Shown: positions 8,835 through 18,609, counted from the stretch's first letter. The stretch is DNA of 64,000 nt from Dyadobacter sp. NIV53 (GCF_019711195.1 NZ_CP081299.1:2790001-2854000), one strand, 5' to 3'. Numbers and translations are program-made. The notes: generated by a model from the sequence alone, not told the origin.

Positions 8835-10340
8835 ATGACTGCCATTATCATTCAAGATGTTTCCGTTCGTAAATATGAGACCACAGTATTAACTAATATT
8901 TCCTGGAATATTGAGCCTGGTGAGAATTGGGCTATAACTGGCCCCAACGGAGCAGGCAAGACTATTTTGCTAGATATTATTGCAGGGAAATGGCCGGTTT
9001 GGAAGGGGAAAATAAAATACGCCTGGGATCAGCCTTTGCGCGAAATGATTGAATTGGTTTCCAATGATTATTCATTTAACCGGATCGTAAGTGCGGGTGC
9101 AGAATATTACCAGCAACGTTTTCATGCTTACGAGGCCGAACGCGCACCCACTTTGCGGGCTGTATTAACCGACCAGCTCAAACCGGTTGGTACGATCAAT
9201 GAAAACTCAGTAAAGCTTCCACCTTCAAAAGTTGACCAGGACAATCTTGATAAAATCAGTAAATTGCTTTCCTTAACGCATTTACTGGATCATCCGTTTG
9301 TTACGCTTTCCAATGGTGAAACACGCCGCATGTTAATTGCCAAATCTTTACTAAAAAATCCACGTATACTATTGCTGGACAACGCATTCAGCGGGTTGGA
9401 TGTACATTCCAGGGAAGTACTTCGTAATGCACTGGATACACTCTCGTTATCGGGTGTTACGATCATTATGGCTACAACTGCTACGGAAATTCCACCTTGT
9501 ATTACTAATGTCCTGGAATTAAATGCAGGTCATATTGAAAGAATTTCAGCGGTCCGGGAGTTCAAAAAACAGGCTATCGGGTCACATCATTTGCCCAAAC
9601 CTGATCCTGCTAAACTTTTGCATTTCGGTCAGCCTGTTTTTACAAATTTCGAAAACACACTTGATCTCCGCAACATTACTGTGCGTTATGGCAACGAGCA
9701 AATCCTAAACGGCATCAACTGGAAAATCCGTAAGGGAGAAAAATGGGCGCTATCCGGCGCAAATGGCTCCGGAAAATCAACATTGCTAAGTATCATCACT
9801 GCCGATAATCCGCAACGTTTTGCGAATGATTTTGATCTGTTCGATAAAAAACGAGGTGGGACAGGCGCTTCTATCTGGGATATCAAACAGCAGATCGGTC
9901 ATGTTTCACCAGAACTGCATCTTTATTTTCCAAGAAATACAACTGTTTTCAAAACCATAGCATCAGGTTTTTTCGATGCAACCGGGGTCTTTTTCAAGAA
10001 ACTCACTGACATCCAAACAGAACGGGTTCATGAAGTGGCAGAATTGCTTCATGTCCATGAGCTGATAGAAAAAGATTTTTCACAATTATCAAAAGGCCAG
10101 CAGCGATTGGTATTGCTGGCAAGGGCTTTGGTTAAAAATCCTCCGTTACTAATTCTGGATGAACCTTGTCAGGGACTGGATACGGAAGCGATCGAATATT
10201 TTAAATCAGTAGTTGATGCTATTTGTGAATCTCCGGAGAGAACGTTGATTTATGTTTCGCATTATCTGAATGAAATTCCAGGTTGTGTTACCAGGTTTAT
10301 AAAGCTGGAAGCTGGAAAAGTAGTGGAAAAAATTGAGTAA
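8835..10340 (+). CDS. Double-domain ABC ATPase, ModF/PhrA-like
   Basis: 501 aa with two ATP-binding cassettes and no membrane segment. Walker A motifs are GPNGAGKT at 36-43 and GANGSGKST at 308-316. The signature motifs are degenerate (LSNGETRR and LSKGQQRL), and Walker B motifs appear as ILLLDNAFSGLD and LLILDEPCQGLD. In the first domain the usual catalytic Glu after Walker B is Asn (LLDNAF), so that site may bind rather than hydrolyse ATP. This architecture fits the E. coli ModF/PhrA group, a cytoplasmic ATPase loosely linked to molybdate uptake but of unsettled function. No molybdate permease gene is nearby. An ABC-F translation factor is less likely because the linker and the LSGGQ-type signature differ. 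Confidence 0.8.
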   Translation: MTAIIIQDVSVRKYETTVLTNISWNIEPGENWAITGPNGAGKTILLDIIAGKWPVWKGKIKYAWDQPLREMIELVSNDYSFNRIVSAGAEYYQQRFHAYEAERAPTLRAVLTDQLKPVGTINENSVKLPPSKVDQDNLDKISKLLSLTHLLDHPFVTLSNGETRRMLIAKSLLKNPRILLLDNAFSGLDVHSREVLRNALDTLSLSGVTIIMATTATEIPPCITNVLELNAGHIERISAVREFKKQAIGSHHLPKPDPAKLLHFGQPVFTNFENTLDLRNITVRYGNEQILNGINWKIRKGEKWALSGANGSGKSTLLSIITADNPQRFANDFDLFDKKRGGTGASIWDIKQQIGHVSPELHLYFPRNTTVFKTIASGFFDATGVFFKKLTDIQTERVHEVAELLHVHELIEKDFSQLSKGQQRLVLLARALVKNPPLLILDEPCQGLDTEAIEYFKSVVDAICESPERTLIYVSHYLNEIPGCVTRFIKLEAGKVVEKIE

Positions 10341-10476
10341 TAAGGTGTCTGTATTTACTGAAATGTCAGAGGTTGATAGAAAGGAAAAGATTCGCGCAAA
10401 GTAATTCTGTAAAGGATTTCTGTTTCACTGATAATAATTTTGCTAGAATAATATTAGGACAGGATTATAGGATTAA

Positions 10477-10521
10477 CAGGATCGCCTGCCGCAGGATCGC
10501 CTGCCTCAGGATCGCCTGCCG
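10477..10521. repeat. Three tandem copies of a 15-bp unit
   Basis: CAGGATCGCCTGCCG repeated three times (one substitution in copy 2), preceded by the similar AGGATTATAGGATTAACAGG. It lies in the 254-bp space between the convergent ABC ATPase and porQ genes, which holds no gene that I can see. Confidence 0.85.
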
Positions 10522-10594
10522 TGGGATTGAGTTTATGTAATAAACAGCAATGTTCTACTCTAAATAATGCAAAGCCCAGGCATAAAACCTGAAT

Positions 10595-11680
10595 TCATAA
10601 AACCCGTTTAGGTGCCACACGTTCCACCGAAAAGCCGTTTTTCAGGTTCATTACAATAGACAAAGAACTGCTTCCAAAACCCGGAGTGTATTGTGCACGG
10701 CCATAACTGACTTCAAATCTTTTGATCCGTAACCAGGCTCCAAATGAAAATCCGGTGAATGCGCCTTTGTCCGTCAGCTTCAGTTCCTGTCTCCGAAGGT
10801 GATCATAACCGAGCAATACACGAAAATGTGGGTGGATCAAAAGTTCGGTGCCGATGGACAAGTGCCTTCCCAATTTTTCGGCTACGCCAACTTTGCGAGG
10901 TGTTTTATTTCCGTTGGTATTGTAGGTGTAAAAGAGGTTCGGGTCATTATAAACCATATCAAATTTATTGAGATGATGAACCGTTGCCGAGAACCGTACA
11001 GGCATATATTCCGGCTTAAAAGTAATTCCTGCACGTATATCCAATGGTAAAACAGGATCAGAAATGCTGGTAAAATTTTGTTTCAGGAAGCCCAGATTCT
11101 TAACAACAAATCCAATTGTCATATCCTGTCCCGGATGTTTAAAAAGCCCGCTATAATCCATTGCAAGCCCCCAAACAGTATAGGATTCTATCGACGAAGC
11201 GACAAGCTTGGCCGTCGCACCCAATGTGAATGCCCCTATCGTATGCCCGTATCCGGCCGACAAGCCATAGTCCGCGGCCCTGAATTCCCCGATCACATTT
11301 CCAATATCATCCGTTTCCTGCATCGTACCATAGTTGAGATATTGCAACCCAACGGCCCAGGTTCCGCCTGATTTTTTCAGGCTTTTGCTGTAAGCCAGAT
11401 TTACGAATTTTGTATCAGCCAGATAAGGCATCAGGTTTACAGAAACATTATCTGATTTGGTGGAGTCCAGAAGAGCAGGATTTTGTAAAAACAAAACGGG
11501 GTCGTTACCTGAAATGGTAAAATGATTGGTACCAAGTGCTGTGCTTTTTGCCTGGGTTGGCAATTGCAGAAAGTCAAGTTTATTTCTTCCGCCGGTTGGC
11601 TGAGCAATGGTGATTCCTGTAAGTATAAATAAGAATCCTGTTAAAAAATAAAAGCACCAGCCAATACGCCTCATAAGCAC
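10595..11680 (-). CDS. porQ: PorQ, type IX secretion system protein
   Basis: 361 aa with an N-terminal signal peptide (hydrophobic run ending ITIAQ). The remainder is rich in alternating beta-strand patterns, as expected for an outer-membrane barrel, and has the typical opening FLQLPTQAKSTALGTNHFTISGNDPVLFLQNPALLDS seen in PorQ proteins, as well as GTWAVGLQYLNYGTMQETDDIGN. PorQ is needed for type IX secretion in Porphyromonas and with PorU, PorV and PorZ forms the attachment complex at the cell surface. The gene stands alone here, as T9SS genes are usually scattered in this phylum. Its presence supports the Bacteroidota assignment. Confidence 0.9.
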   Translation of the reverse strand: MLMRRIGWCFYFLTGFLFILTGITIAQPTGGRNKLDFLQLPTQAKSTALGTNHFTISGNDPVLFLQNPALLDSTKSDNVSVNLMPYLADTKFVNLAYSKSLKKSGGTWAVGLQYLNYGTMQETDDIGNVIGEFRAADYGLSAGYGHTIGAFTLGATAKLVASSIESYTVWGLAMDYSGLFKHPGQDMTIGFVVKNLGFLKQNFTSISDPVLPLDIRAGITFKPEYMPVRFSATVHHLNKFDMVYNDPNLFYTYNTNGNKTPRKVGVAEKLGRHLSIGTELLIHPHFRVLLGYDHLRRQELKLTDKGAFTGFSFGAWLRIKRFEVSYGRAQYTPGFGSSSLSIVMNLKNGFSVERVAPKRVL

Positions 11681-11762
11681 GCAATAATTTCCTGAATCAG
11701 TAAAAATGACACTATATTTATGATCTGTTCAATAACAAATGTAACCATATCGTCCGTATTAC

Positions 11763-13322
11763 ATGGAATCCAAATCTGCCTCAATTTCAAAAAAAGAGCT
11801 TTTAGATAAAAAAAACGCAGAAGCAAGTCTTGGCGGAGGCATTAAACGAATTGAAGCACAGCATGCAAAAGGAAAATTAACGGCCCGGGAGCGTATTTCA
11901 GTATTGGTAGACAGAGATTCGTTTGAAGAAATAGGCAAATTTGTAATGCACCGCAGCAAAGACTTTGGATTGGACAAGGAGCATTATCTGGGAGACGGAG
12001 TAGTAACCGGATATGGTAAAATAAACGGCCGCCTTACCTACATTTTCGCTCAGGATTTCACAGTATTTGGCGGTTCCTTATCAGAAACACACGCCGAAAA
12101 AATCTGCAAGATCATGGATATGGCTATGAAAAACGGCGCTCCTGTCGTTGGATTGAATGATTCAGGAGGTGCGCGAATTCAGGAAGGCGTACTTTCCCTG
12201 GCGGGATATGCTGATATTTTTTATAAAAATACCCTTGCTTCAGGTGTTGTTCCTCAAATTTCAGCAGTAATGGGGCCATGTGCTGGTGGAGCAGTGTATT
12301 CTCCTGCGATTACAGATTTCATTTTGATGGTAGAAAATACGAGTTACATGTTCGTAACCGGGCCTAATGTAGTCAAAACCGTTACCCATGAGGATGTTAC
12401 ATCGGAAGAACTGGGTGGCGCAATGACACACGCAACCAAATCAGGTGTAACACATTTTGTTGCTCCCAATGAGGTAGAATGTCTTTTGGCGATCAGAAAA
12501 TTACTGAGCTACGTTCCCCAAAATTGTGAAGACGACGCTCCCCGCCTATCCTATCAGGAAAACAATGAATCCCGTCCGGTTTTGTCCGGTATCATTCCTG
12601 ATCATCCAAACCAGCCTTATGATATGCGGGAAATAATTTTCGAGGTAGCCGATCATGAAAGTTTCTTTGAGGTGCATGCGCATTTTGCAGAGAACATTGT
12701 AGTAGGTTTTGCAAGAATTGCGGGCAGAAGTATTGGGATTGTTGCTAATCAGCCTGCTGTTCTGGCGGGCGTGCTGGATATTAATGCAAGCCAGAAAGCT
12801 GCACGGTTTGTAAGGTTCTGCGATTGTTTTAATATCCCGTTATTGGTACTGGAAGATGTACCTGGCTTTTTACCCGGAACAGATCAGGAATGGAACGGAA
12901 TTATCACCAACGGGGCCAAATTGTTGTATGCATTTTGCGAAGCAACCGTACCGCGCATTACCGTCATTACACGCAAAGCATACGGCGGGGCTTACGATGT
13001 CATGAATTCAAAACATATTGGAGCAGATCTTAATTTTGCATGGCCAGGTGCAGAAATTGCGGTAATGGGCGCCAGTGGTGCAGCAGAAATTATCTTCAAA
13101 AGGGAAATTGCCGAAGCTGAAAACCCAGCTGAAAAACTGAAAGAAAAAGTAGATGAATACACCAGAAAATTCGCCAATCCATACCGTGCCGCACACCGGG
13201 GTTATATTGATGAAGTAATATATCCGGAACAAACGCGCGAAAAACTGATCCGTGGTTTTGCAATGCTTGAAAATAAAGTGGATGTCCTTCCCAAAAAGAA
13301 ACACGGAAATATCCCTTTGTGA
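11763..13322 (+). CDS. pccB: Acyl-CoA (propionyl-CoA) carboxylase carboxyltransferase subunit
   Basis: 519 aa, the usual length of PccB-type carboxyltransferases. It shows RIEAQHAKGKLTARERI near the N-terminus, the oxyanion loop regions NDSGGARIQEG and MGPCAGGAVYSPA, the second half-domain DVPGFLPGTDQEWNGI and TVITRKAYGGAYDVM. The enzyme transfers CO2 from biotin carried on a BCCP to an acyl-CoA, most often propionyl-CoA, giving methylmalonyl-CoA. The gene stands alone; a biotin carboxyl carrier gene lies at 35834, and no biotin carboxylase is in the window. Acetyl-CoA or methylcrotonyl-CoA specificity cannot be fully excluded, but residue patterns fit the propionyl/methylmalonyl group best. 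Confidence 0.9.
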   Translation: MESKSASISKKELLDKKNAEASLGGGIKRIEAQHAKGKLTARERISVLVDRDSFEEIGKFVMHRSKDFGLDKEHYLGDGVVTGYGKINGRLTYIFAQDFTVFGGSLSETHAEKICKIMDMAMKNGAPVVGLNDSGGARIQEGVLSLAGYADIFYKNTLASGVVPQISAVMGPCAGGAVYSPAITDFILMVENTSYMFVTGPNVVKTVTHEDVTSEELGGAMTHATKSGVTHFVAPNEVECLLAIRKLLSYVPQNCEDDAPRLSYQENNESRPVLSGIIPDHPNQPYDMREIIFEVADHESFFEVHAHFAENIVVGFARIAGRSIGIVANQPAVLAGVLDINASQKAARFVRFCDCFNIPLLVLEDVPGFLPGTDQEWNGIITNGAKLLYAFCEATVPRITVITRKAYGGAYDVMNSKHIGADLNFAWPGAEIAVMGASGAAEIIFKREIAEAENPAEKLKEKVDEYTRKFANPYRAAHRGYIDEVIYPEQTREKLIRGFAMLENKVDVLPKKKHGNIPL

Positions 13323-13398
13323 AACTTATCAGTTTTATAGGCATTGATAAGTTTTTCACCTGCATTAATTGGTGACTTAATAAGAAGAATAATTGTCC

Positions 13399-13432
13399 CA
13401 TTATAAGTATTAGTGAAATAATACCTATAATG
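13399..13432. promoter_or_regulatory. AT-rich imperfect palindrome before the Gfo/Idh operon
   Basis: 14-bp arms with one mismatch around GTGAAA (CATTATAAGTATTA / TAATACCTATAATG). It lies 90 bp upstream of the oxidoreductase start and 76 bp after pccB. There is no T-run, so an operator is more likely than a terminator. Confidence 0.4.
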
Positions 13433-13521
13433 AGACTTGTCCCTTTGTTACATTCTAAATATTATCCTAATTTCATGCTTACTTATTAAAATTTTTAAAA
13501 TTCCTAAATATCCCTTAACTA

Positions 13522-14796
13522 ATGAAAGAAAAGAAAGGCACTTCTGCATCCAGGAGAAACTTTATTAAAGGTTCTCTGGCAACGCTGGCCACATTTTCAA
13601 TTGTTCCCCGCCACGTATTGGGAAAAGGATTTATTGCTCCAAGTGACCAGTTAACCAAAGCCATTGTGGGAGTTGGTTCAATGGGCCGCGGGCATATCCC
13701 TTATGCCGGAACCAAAGTTGTAGCTCTTTGTGATGTTGATAAAAAACATTTGGAAACAGCAGCAGGAATGGTCGAGAAAGGTGTTAAAACGTTTTCTGAT
13801 TACCGTGAACTAATCCAGCTTCCTGAAATTGACATTGTCCACGTTGCAACTCCTCCTCACTGGCACGGAATCATAGCTGCTGATGCAGCGCGCGCCGGAA
13901 AAGATGTCTGGTGTGAAAAACCTATGACCCGCACCATCGGTGAAGGAAAAAAACTAATAGAAGCAGTTCAGCAGCATGGAAGGATATTCCGGCTAAATAC
14001 CTGGTTCCGCTTTGAGGATAATTTTTACGGTATGAAAACGACTGTAAAACCAATCAAAAAATTGGTACAAAGCGGCATGTTGGGATGGCCTTTGAAAGTG
14101 ACCGTTAGCAAGCATACCGGTTTCGACTGGAAATTTTACTGGGTGGGCAAAACCAACAATGCACCTGAACCCGTACCGGCTGAACTGGACTATGAAATGT
14201 GGCTTGGACCAGCTCCTTACAAACCATATAGCGCCCACCGTGTTCACCAGACTTTCCGCGGATACTGGGATTATGATGGAGGTGGATTGGGTGATATGGG
14301 ACAGCATTACATAGATCCGATCCAGTACTTTTTGGGAAAAGATGATACGAGTCCAGTGAGTGTGGAAATTGACGCACCACAGCAGCACACCGAAGCAGTA
14401 GGCACCTGGCGCCGGATCACTTATACCTATGCAGATGGTTGCCAGATCGTACTGGATGGTGAAGGTAAAGATGAAAATGTGCCATATATAGAAGGGCCAA
14501 AAGGAAAACTTTATCCTAATTTCCAATCCGACATTCAGGATATTGAAAAGAAACTGGCTGCCTTTCCTGATCCGGAACCACAAGTGACGGATTTTGTGGA
14601 TGCTGTTAAAAACAGGAAAAAATTTGCATTGAATGAAGAAAACGGGCACCGTTCATGTACCATTGTAAATATGGGACTGATTGCACTTCGCCTCGGCCGT
14701 TCATTAAAATTTGATCCGGACAAACAGGAATTTATTGACGACGAAGGTGCAAACCGGCTTGTCAATCAGCCAATGCGCGGCCCGTGGACTATTTAA
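13522..14796 (+). CDS. Tat-exported Gfo/Idh/MocA family oxidoreductase
   Basis: 424 aa. A twin-arginine leader SRRNFIKGSLATLATFSIVP occupies residues 10-30, followed by the NAD(P)-binding motif IVGVGSMGRGH (about 49-58) and the family hallmark CEKP at 131-134. The second half has WDYDGGGLGDMGQHYIDP, with the His residue conserved in Gfo/Idh proteins that act on sugars. Members oxidise or reduce sugar hydroxyls, often at C3, with bound or free NAD(P); exported members hold the cofactor tightly. The following gene (102 nt downstream) encodes DUF1080 3-keto-disaccharide hydrolase domains, so the pair probably handles keto-glycosides in the periplasm. An imperfect palindrome lies upstream and may be the operator. 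Confidence 0.88.
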   Translation: MKEKKGTSASRRNFIKGSLATLATFSIVPRHVLGKGFIAPSDQLTKAIVGVGSMGRGHIPYAGTKVVALCDVDKKHLETAAGMVEKGVKTFSDYRELIQLPEIDIVHVATPPHWHGIIAADAARAGKDVWCEKPMTRTIGEGKKLIEAVQQHGRIFRLNTWFRFEDNFYGMKTTVKPIKKLVQSGMLGWPLKVTVSKHTGFDWKFYWVGKTNNAPEPVPAELDYEMWLGPAPYKPYSAHRVHQTFRGYWDYDGGGLGDMGQHYIDPIQYFLGKDDTSPVSVEIDAPQQHTEAVGTWRRITYTYADGCQIVLDGEGKDENVPYIEGPKGKLYPNFQSDIQDIEKKLAAFPDPEPQVTDFVDAVKNRKKFALNEENGHRSCTIVNMGLIALRLGRSLKFDPDKQEFIDDEGANRLVNQPMRGPWTI

Positions 14797-14898
14797 TACC
14801 GTTTGTTTGGTATTAACTCATTTATAGTTATACAGATCTGTTTTTAAATTTAAAGAAAGATAATCACTGATGGCTTATCGCTGACAGCTAAAATTGAT

Positions 14899-17800
14899 AT
14901 GAAAAAACACGTATATATTTTATTAATACTTTGCCTGCTTGTTTTTCAGGCAATAGCACAGACGGACCAGAACCGGACTCTTACTACCAAAGTAGCCGAT
15001 TTACTGGCTCAGGTGCCGGCTGAAAATGCAGCTGGCCTCAAAAAAAATATGGAAGAGCTGGCCGGACTCGGCAAATCAGGTCTCGTTCAGATCGCTTCCA
15101 TGCTGACACCACCCGGCAAAGGGGATAATACAAAAATCCAGTATGCGTTGGGTGGATTTACCTACGCTGCTACTCAGTCGGGTAAGGAAGAATGGCGTAA
15201 AATGGCTGCCGAAGCATACGGTGAAGCACTATCGAAAGTGAATGATCCGGATAGCAAAAACTTTCTGATTTATCAGCTTCAAACAGTTGGAAAAGATGAA
15301 TCCGTTGATATTCTCAAATCTTATTTAAGTGACGAAAGACTTGCCGGGCCGGCATCAAGAACTTTGGCCAGAATTGCCTCTTCTGCATCCGGTGCTGCTT
15401 TACTTCAGGCTCTTGGCACTGCAAAAGGAACCAGTCAGATTGCTATCATAGAAGCACTTGGAGAAAGCCGCTATAAAGAAGCTGCTTCCGCAATTGAAAA
15501 AACAGCAGTAAGTACTGATTTGAATTTACGTAAAGTAAGCTTGTTTGCACTGGCTGAAATGGGCGCTCCTTCATCCGAAAGCATCCTGATGGCAGCAGCG
15601 CAAAAGGTTTTATACCGTTATGACGAAGCTGATGCCACAGCTGTTTATATTAAATATTTAGCTAACCTTGCACGCAACGGAAGTACCGCGATTGCTGAAA
15701 AAGCAGCTTTGGAATTAATAAAAAATACTCCTGCACCTGAACAAACTGCTACCAGATCTTCGGCGTTGAAAGTTTATTCTGACAGCAAGAAACGTGAAAG
15801 TGTACCCGTTTTGGTAAAAGCAATGGAAAGTACAGATCCTCAATATCGTGCTTCTGCTTTAAAATTAGGTCAGAAATATACGATGGCAGATGGTACTACA
15901 CCCTGGCTTAATGCAATGAAAAAAGCAAAGCCGGAAGTGCAGGCCGAAATTATAATGATGCTTGGAAGAGCTGAATCAAAAGATGCGTTGCCGGCGGTTA
16001 TCAAGTCGTTGGGTTCAAAAGATGAAAATGTAAAACTGGCAGCAATATGGGCAGCCGGAAAAATTGGTCAGGAGAGCAGTATTGTAAGTTTAATACCAAT
16101 ATTGAAAAATGGTAATGCAGAAGAAATAAAAACAGTAAAAAGCACTTTACTAACTATGAAAGGTAACAATGTAGTCGACATGCTGGCGACTGCACTTCCT
16201 TCGTTGCCGGTAACTTCCCAACCTGCGGTAATTGATGTTTTGGCTGCCAGAGGTGCAAGTTCAAAGTTCAGTGTAATTACTGCTTTGCTTAAAAGTACAG
16301 ATCCGGAAGTAAAAAAATCTGCTTTCAGCGCTTTGAAATCCGTAGCAGCTTCCAATGATCTGCCTCCTTTATTTGAGTTATTGAACACAATTTCTTCTAC
16401 TGAGGAAATTTCAGCCGTTCAGAGTGCCATTAGTGCCGGCGTTAAAGGATCAGGAGATGCAGGCAAACAAAGCGATCTGATTTTAAAACAAATAGCAGCA
16501 TCACCAGCTGGCAAACAGTCTAATTATCTGGCTGTTCTGGCAACAATAGGTGGTAAAAAAGCATTGTCGTCTGTGGTTACCGCTTTTAATTCAGGTGATG
16601 CAGCGACTAAAAAAGCAGCAATTGGTTCTTTGTCGACCTGGATAGATGCCAGTGCAGCAAATGAGTTGCTGGCTATTGCAAAAAAGACAACAGACGCCGA
16701 GGAACTGAATTCCGCTCTGAATGGATATGTTGCAGCTATTTCAAAATCTGCTAAAACGCCGGTCAACAAGGTAATTATGCTTCGTGAAGCTATGAGCCTT
16801 GCCAAAACGGATGATCAAAAGGAATTGATCCTGAAAGAACTGCCGAAATACAAGACTTTTAATGCCATGCTTTTTGCCGGTGAGTATCTGGATAATGCAG
16901 CAGTACAACAAGCAGCTGCACAGGCAGTAATGAGTATTGGTTTGGCTAATAAAAATTTCTATGGCGCCAAAACCCGTGAATTGCTTACTAAGACTTCATC
17001 TGTTTTGAAAGGACAGGACAGCGAATATCAGAAAGAATCTATCCGCAAGCATTTGGCAGAAATGCCAGCCGGAGATGGTTTTGTTGCTTTATTTAACGGA
17101 AAAGATCTGACAGGTTGGAAAGGATTGGTTGAAAATCCGATTGCAAGAGGTAAAATGAGTGCGGATACACTGGCTGCCAAACAGAAAAAAGCAGACGATG
17201 CTGCTAAAAAAGACTGGTATGCAAAAGATGGTGAACTTGTATTCTCCGGGCATGGAGATAATTTGGCCACTGTGAAGCAGTATGGTGATTTTGAAATGTA
17301 TGTAGACTGGAAAATACAAAAAGACGGCGATGCAGGAATTTATTTACGTGGTACTCCGCAGGTACAGATCTGGGATACTTCGCGGGTGGATGTGGGTGCA
17401 CAGGTTGGTTCAGGCGGATTATATAACAATACTAAAAATCAAAGCAAGCCTACCAAACTAGCTGATAATGCAATCGGGGACTGGAACACATTTCACATCA
17501 CGATGATCGGTGACAGGGTTTCGGTTGATCTGAACGGAGAAAATGTGGTTGACAATGTAATCCTGGAAAATTACTGGGATCGTAACCTTCCTATTTTTGC
17601 CAAAGAACAAATTGAATTACAGGCACATGGCAACCAGATTAATTACCGTGATATTTATGTTCGTGAAATCACAAGACCAGAACCTTTTCAACTTTCCGAT
17701 GTAGAAAAAAAGGAAGGCTTTAAAGTTTTGTTTGATGGCACCAACATGTTCGAATGGATGGGAAATACGACTGATTATTTTATTGAAAATGGTGAGTTGG

Positions 17801-18342
17801 TTGTTGATCCAAAACGAGGAGGAAAGGGAAATCTGTTTACCAAAGACGAATACAGCGATTTTGATTTCCGTTTCGAATTCCAGTTAACACCAGGTGCAAA
17901 TAATGGTTTAGGGATTCGCACGCCGTTGGAAGGCGATGCAGCTTATGTCGGAACAGAAATCCAGATTCTGGATAATGATGCGGATATCTATAAAGATCTG
18001 AAAGAATACCAGTATCACGGATCAGCTTATGGAATTATTCCTGCAAAACGTGGATTCCTTAAACCGTTAGGCGAATGGAATTACGAAGAAGTAAGGGTTC
18101 AGGGATCAAAAATTAAAGTGACTTTAAACGGCACTGTAATTGTTGACGGAGATCTTGCAGAAGCCAGTAAAAATGGTACCGCTGATCATCGCGAACATCC
18201 GGGATTGAGCAGAACAAAAGGTTATTTAGGATTTCTAGGCCATGGTTCAGCGCTTAAATTCAAGAACATTCGTGTAAACGACCTGACTAAATCTCCACAG
18301 ACCATAACTACTTCGAAGAAAAAATCTAAGAAAAGTAAATAG
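14899..18342 (+). CDS. Exported HEAT-repeat protein with two C-terminal DUF1080 (3-keto-disaccharide hydrolase) domains
   Basis: 1147 aa with a signal peptide (hydrophobic run to AIAQ, about residue 21). Residues ~25-710 are alpha-helical repeats rich in Ala/Lys/Leu, with units such as YRASALKLG, VKLAAIWAAGKIGQE and KKSAFSALKSVA, which fit HEAT/PBS-lyase repeats. Two DUF1080 lectin-like domains follow: from ~725 (GFVALFNGKDLTGWKGL, then YLRGTPQVQIWDT) and from ~938 (GFKVLFDGTNMFEWMG, then GLGIRTPLEGDAAYVGTEIQILDN). DUF1080 proteins include hydrolases that split 3-keto-glycosides. The HEAT part would give a large binding scaffold. The last residues (KKKSKKSK) are strongly basic. It is probably co-transcribed with the Tat oxidoreductase upstream, which could supply the 3-keto substrate. 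Confidence 0.85.
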   Translation: MKKHVYILLILCLLVFQAIAQTDQNRTLTTKVADLLAQVPAENAAGLKKNMEELAGLGKSGLVQIASMLTPPGKGDNTKIQYALGGFTYAATQSGKEEWRKMAAEAYGEALSKVNDPDSKNFLIYQLQTVGKDESVDILKSYLSDERLAGPASRTLARIASSASGAALLQALGTAKGTSQIAIIEALGESRYKEAASAIEKTAVSTDLNLRKVSLFALAEMGAPSSESILMAAAQKVLYRYDEADATAVYIKYLANLARNGSTAIAEKAALELIKNTPAPEQTATRSSALKVYSDSKKRESVPVLVKAMESTDPQYRASALKLGQKYTMADGTTPWLNAMKKAKPEVQAEIIMMLGRAESKDALPAVIKSLGSKDENVKLAAIWAAGKIGQESSIVSLIPILKNGNAEEIKTVKSTLLTMKGNNVVDMLATALPSLPVTSQPAVIDVLAARGASSKFSVITALLKSTDPEVKKSAFSALKSVAASNDLPPLFELLNTISSTEEISAVQSAISAGVKGSGDAGKQSDLILKQIAASPAGKQSNYLAVLATIGGKKALSSVVTAFNSGDAATKKAAIGSLSTWIDASAANELLAIAKKTTDAEELNSALNGYVAAISKSAKTPVNKVIMLREAMSLAKTDDQKELILKELPKYKTFNAMLFAGEYLDNAAVQQAAAQAVMSIGLANKNFYGAKTRELLTKTSSVLKGQDSEYQKESIRKHLAEMPAGDGFVALFNGKDLTGWKGLVENPIARGKMSADTLAAKQKKADDAAKKDWYAKDGELVFSGHGDNLATVKQYGDFEMYVDWKIQKDGDAGIYLRGTPQVQIWDTSRVDVGAQVGSGGLYNNTKNQSKPTKLADNAIGDWNTFHITMIGDRVSVDLNGENVVDNVILENYWDRNLPIFAKEQIELQAHGNQINYRDIYVREITRPEPFQLSDVEKKEGFKVLFDGTNMFEWMGNTTDYFIENGELVVDPKRGGKGNLFTKDEYSDFDFRFEFQLTPGANNGLGIRTPLEGDAAYVGTEIQILDNDADIYKDLKEYQYHGSAYGIIPAKRGFLKPLGEWNYEEVRVQGSKIKVTLNGTVIVDGDLAEASKNGTADHREHPGLSRTKGYLGFLGHGSALKFKNIRVNDLTKSPQTITTSKKKSKKSK

Positions 18343-18367
18343 TATTTTTAACAAAATTGAATTCCGG

Positions 18368-18393
18368 CCCGAATAGATTACTATCTGTTCGGG
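18368..18393 (+). terminator. Rho-independent terminator after the HEAT/DUF1080 gene
   Basis: CCCGAATAGAT, TACT loop, ATCTGTTCGGG (11 pairs, one G-U on the RNA), then TCTTTTCG; 26 nt after the stop. Confidence 0.85.
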
Positions 18394-18609
18394 TCTTTTC
18401 GTGTAAGAAACAAAATAGACAATTGAAAATTTTAAAATCAAGGCTCAAAAAAATTTGAACCGATAGTCCTCATTCCTGATAAAAACAGCAACTGAAAAAT
18501 TTAAAACTACTTCAACGCTTCAGGTTGGACTATTTTTTATTTAGATTTGATACAACAAACTGGCATCTGGCTTAAACGCCATCAATAAATTCAAAAAAAC
18601 TCAACGACC

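Noticed and set aside
13993..14649. A 218-codon frame opposite the Gfo/Idh gene
   Set aside because: Long but antisense to a clear oxidoreductase gene and without protein-like features.
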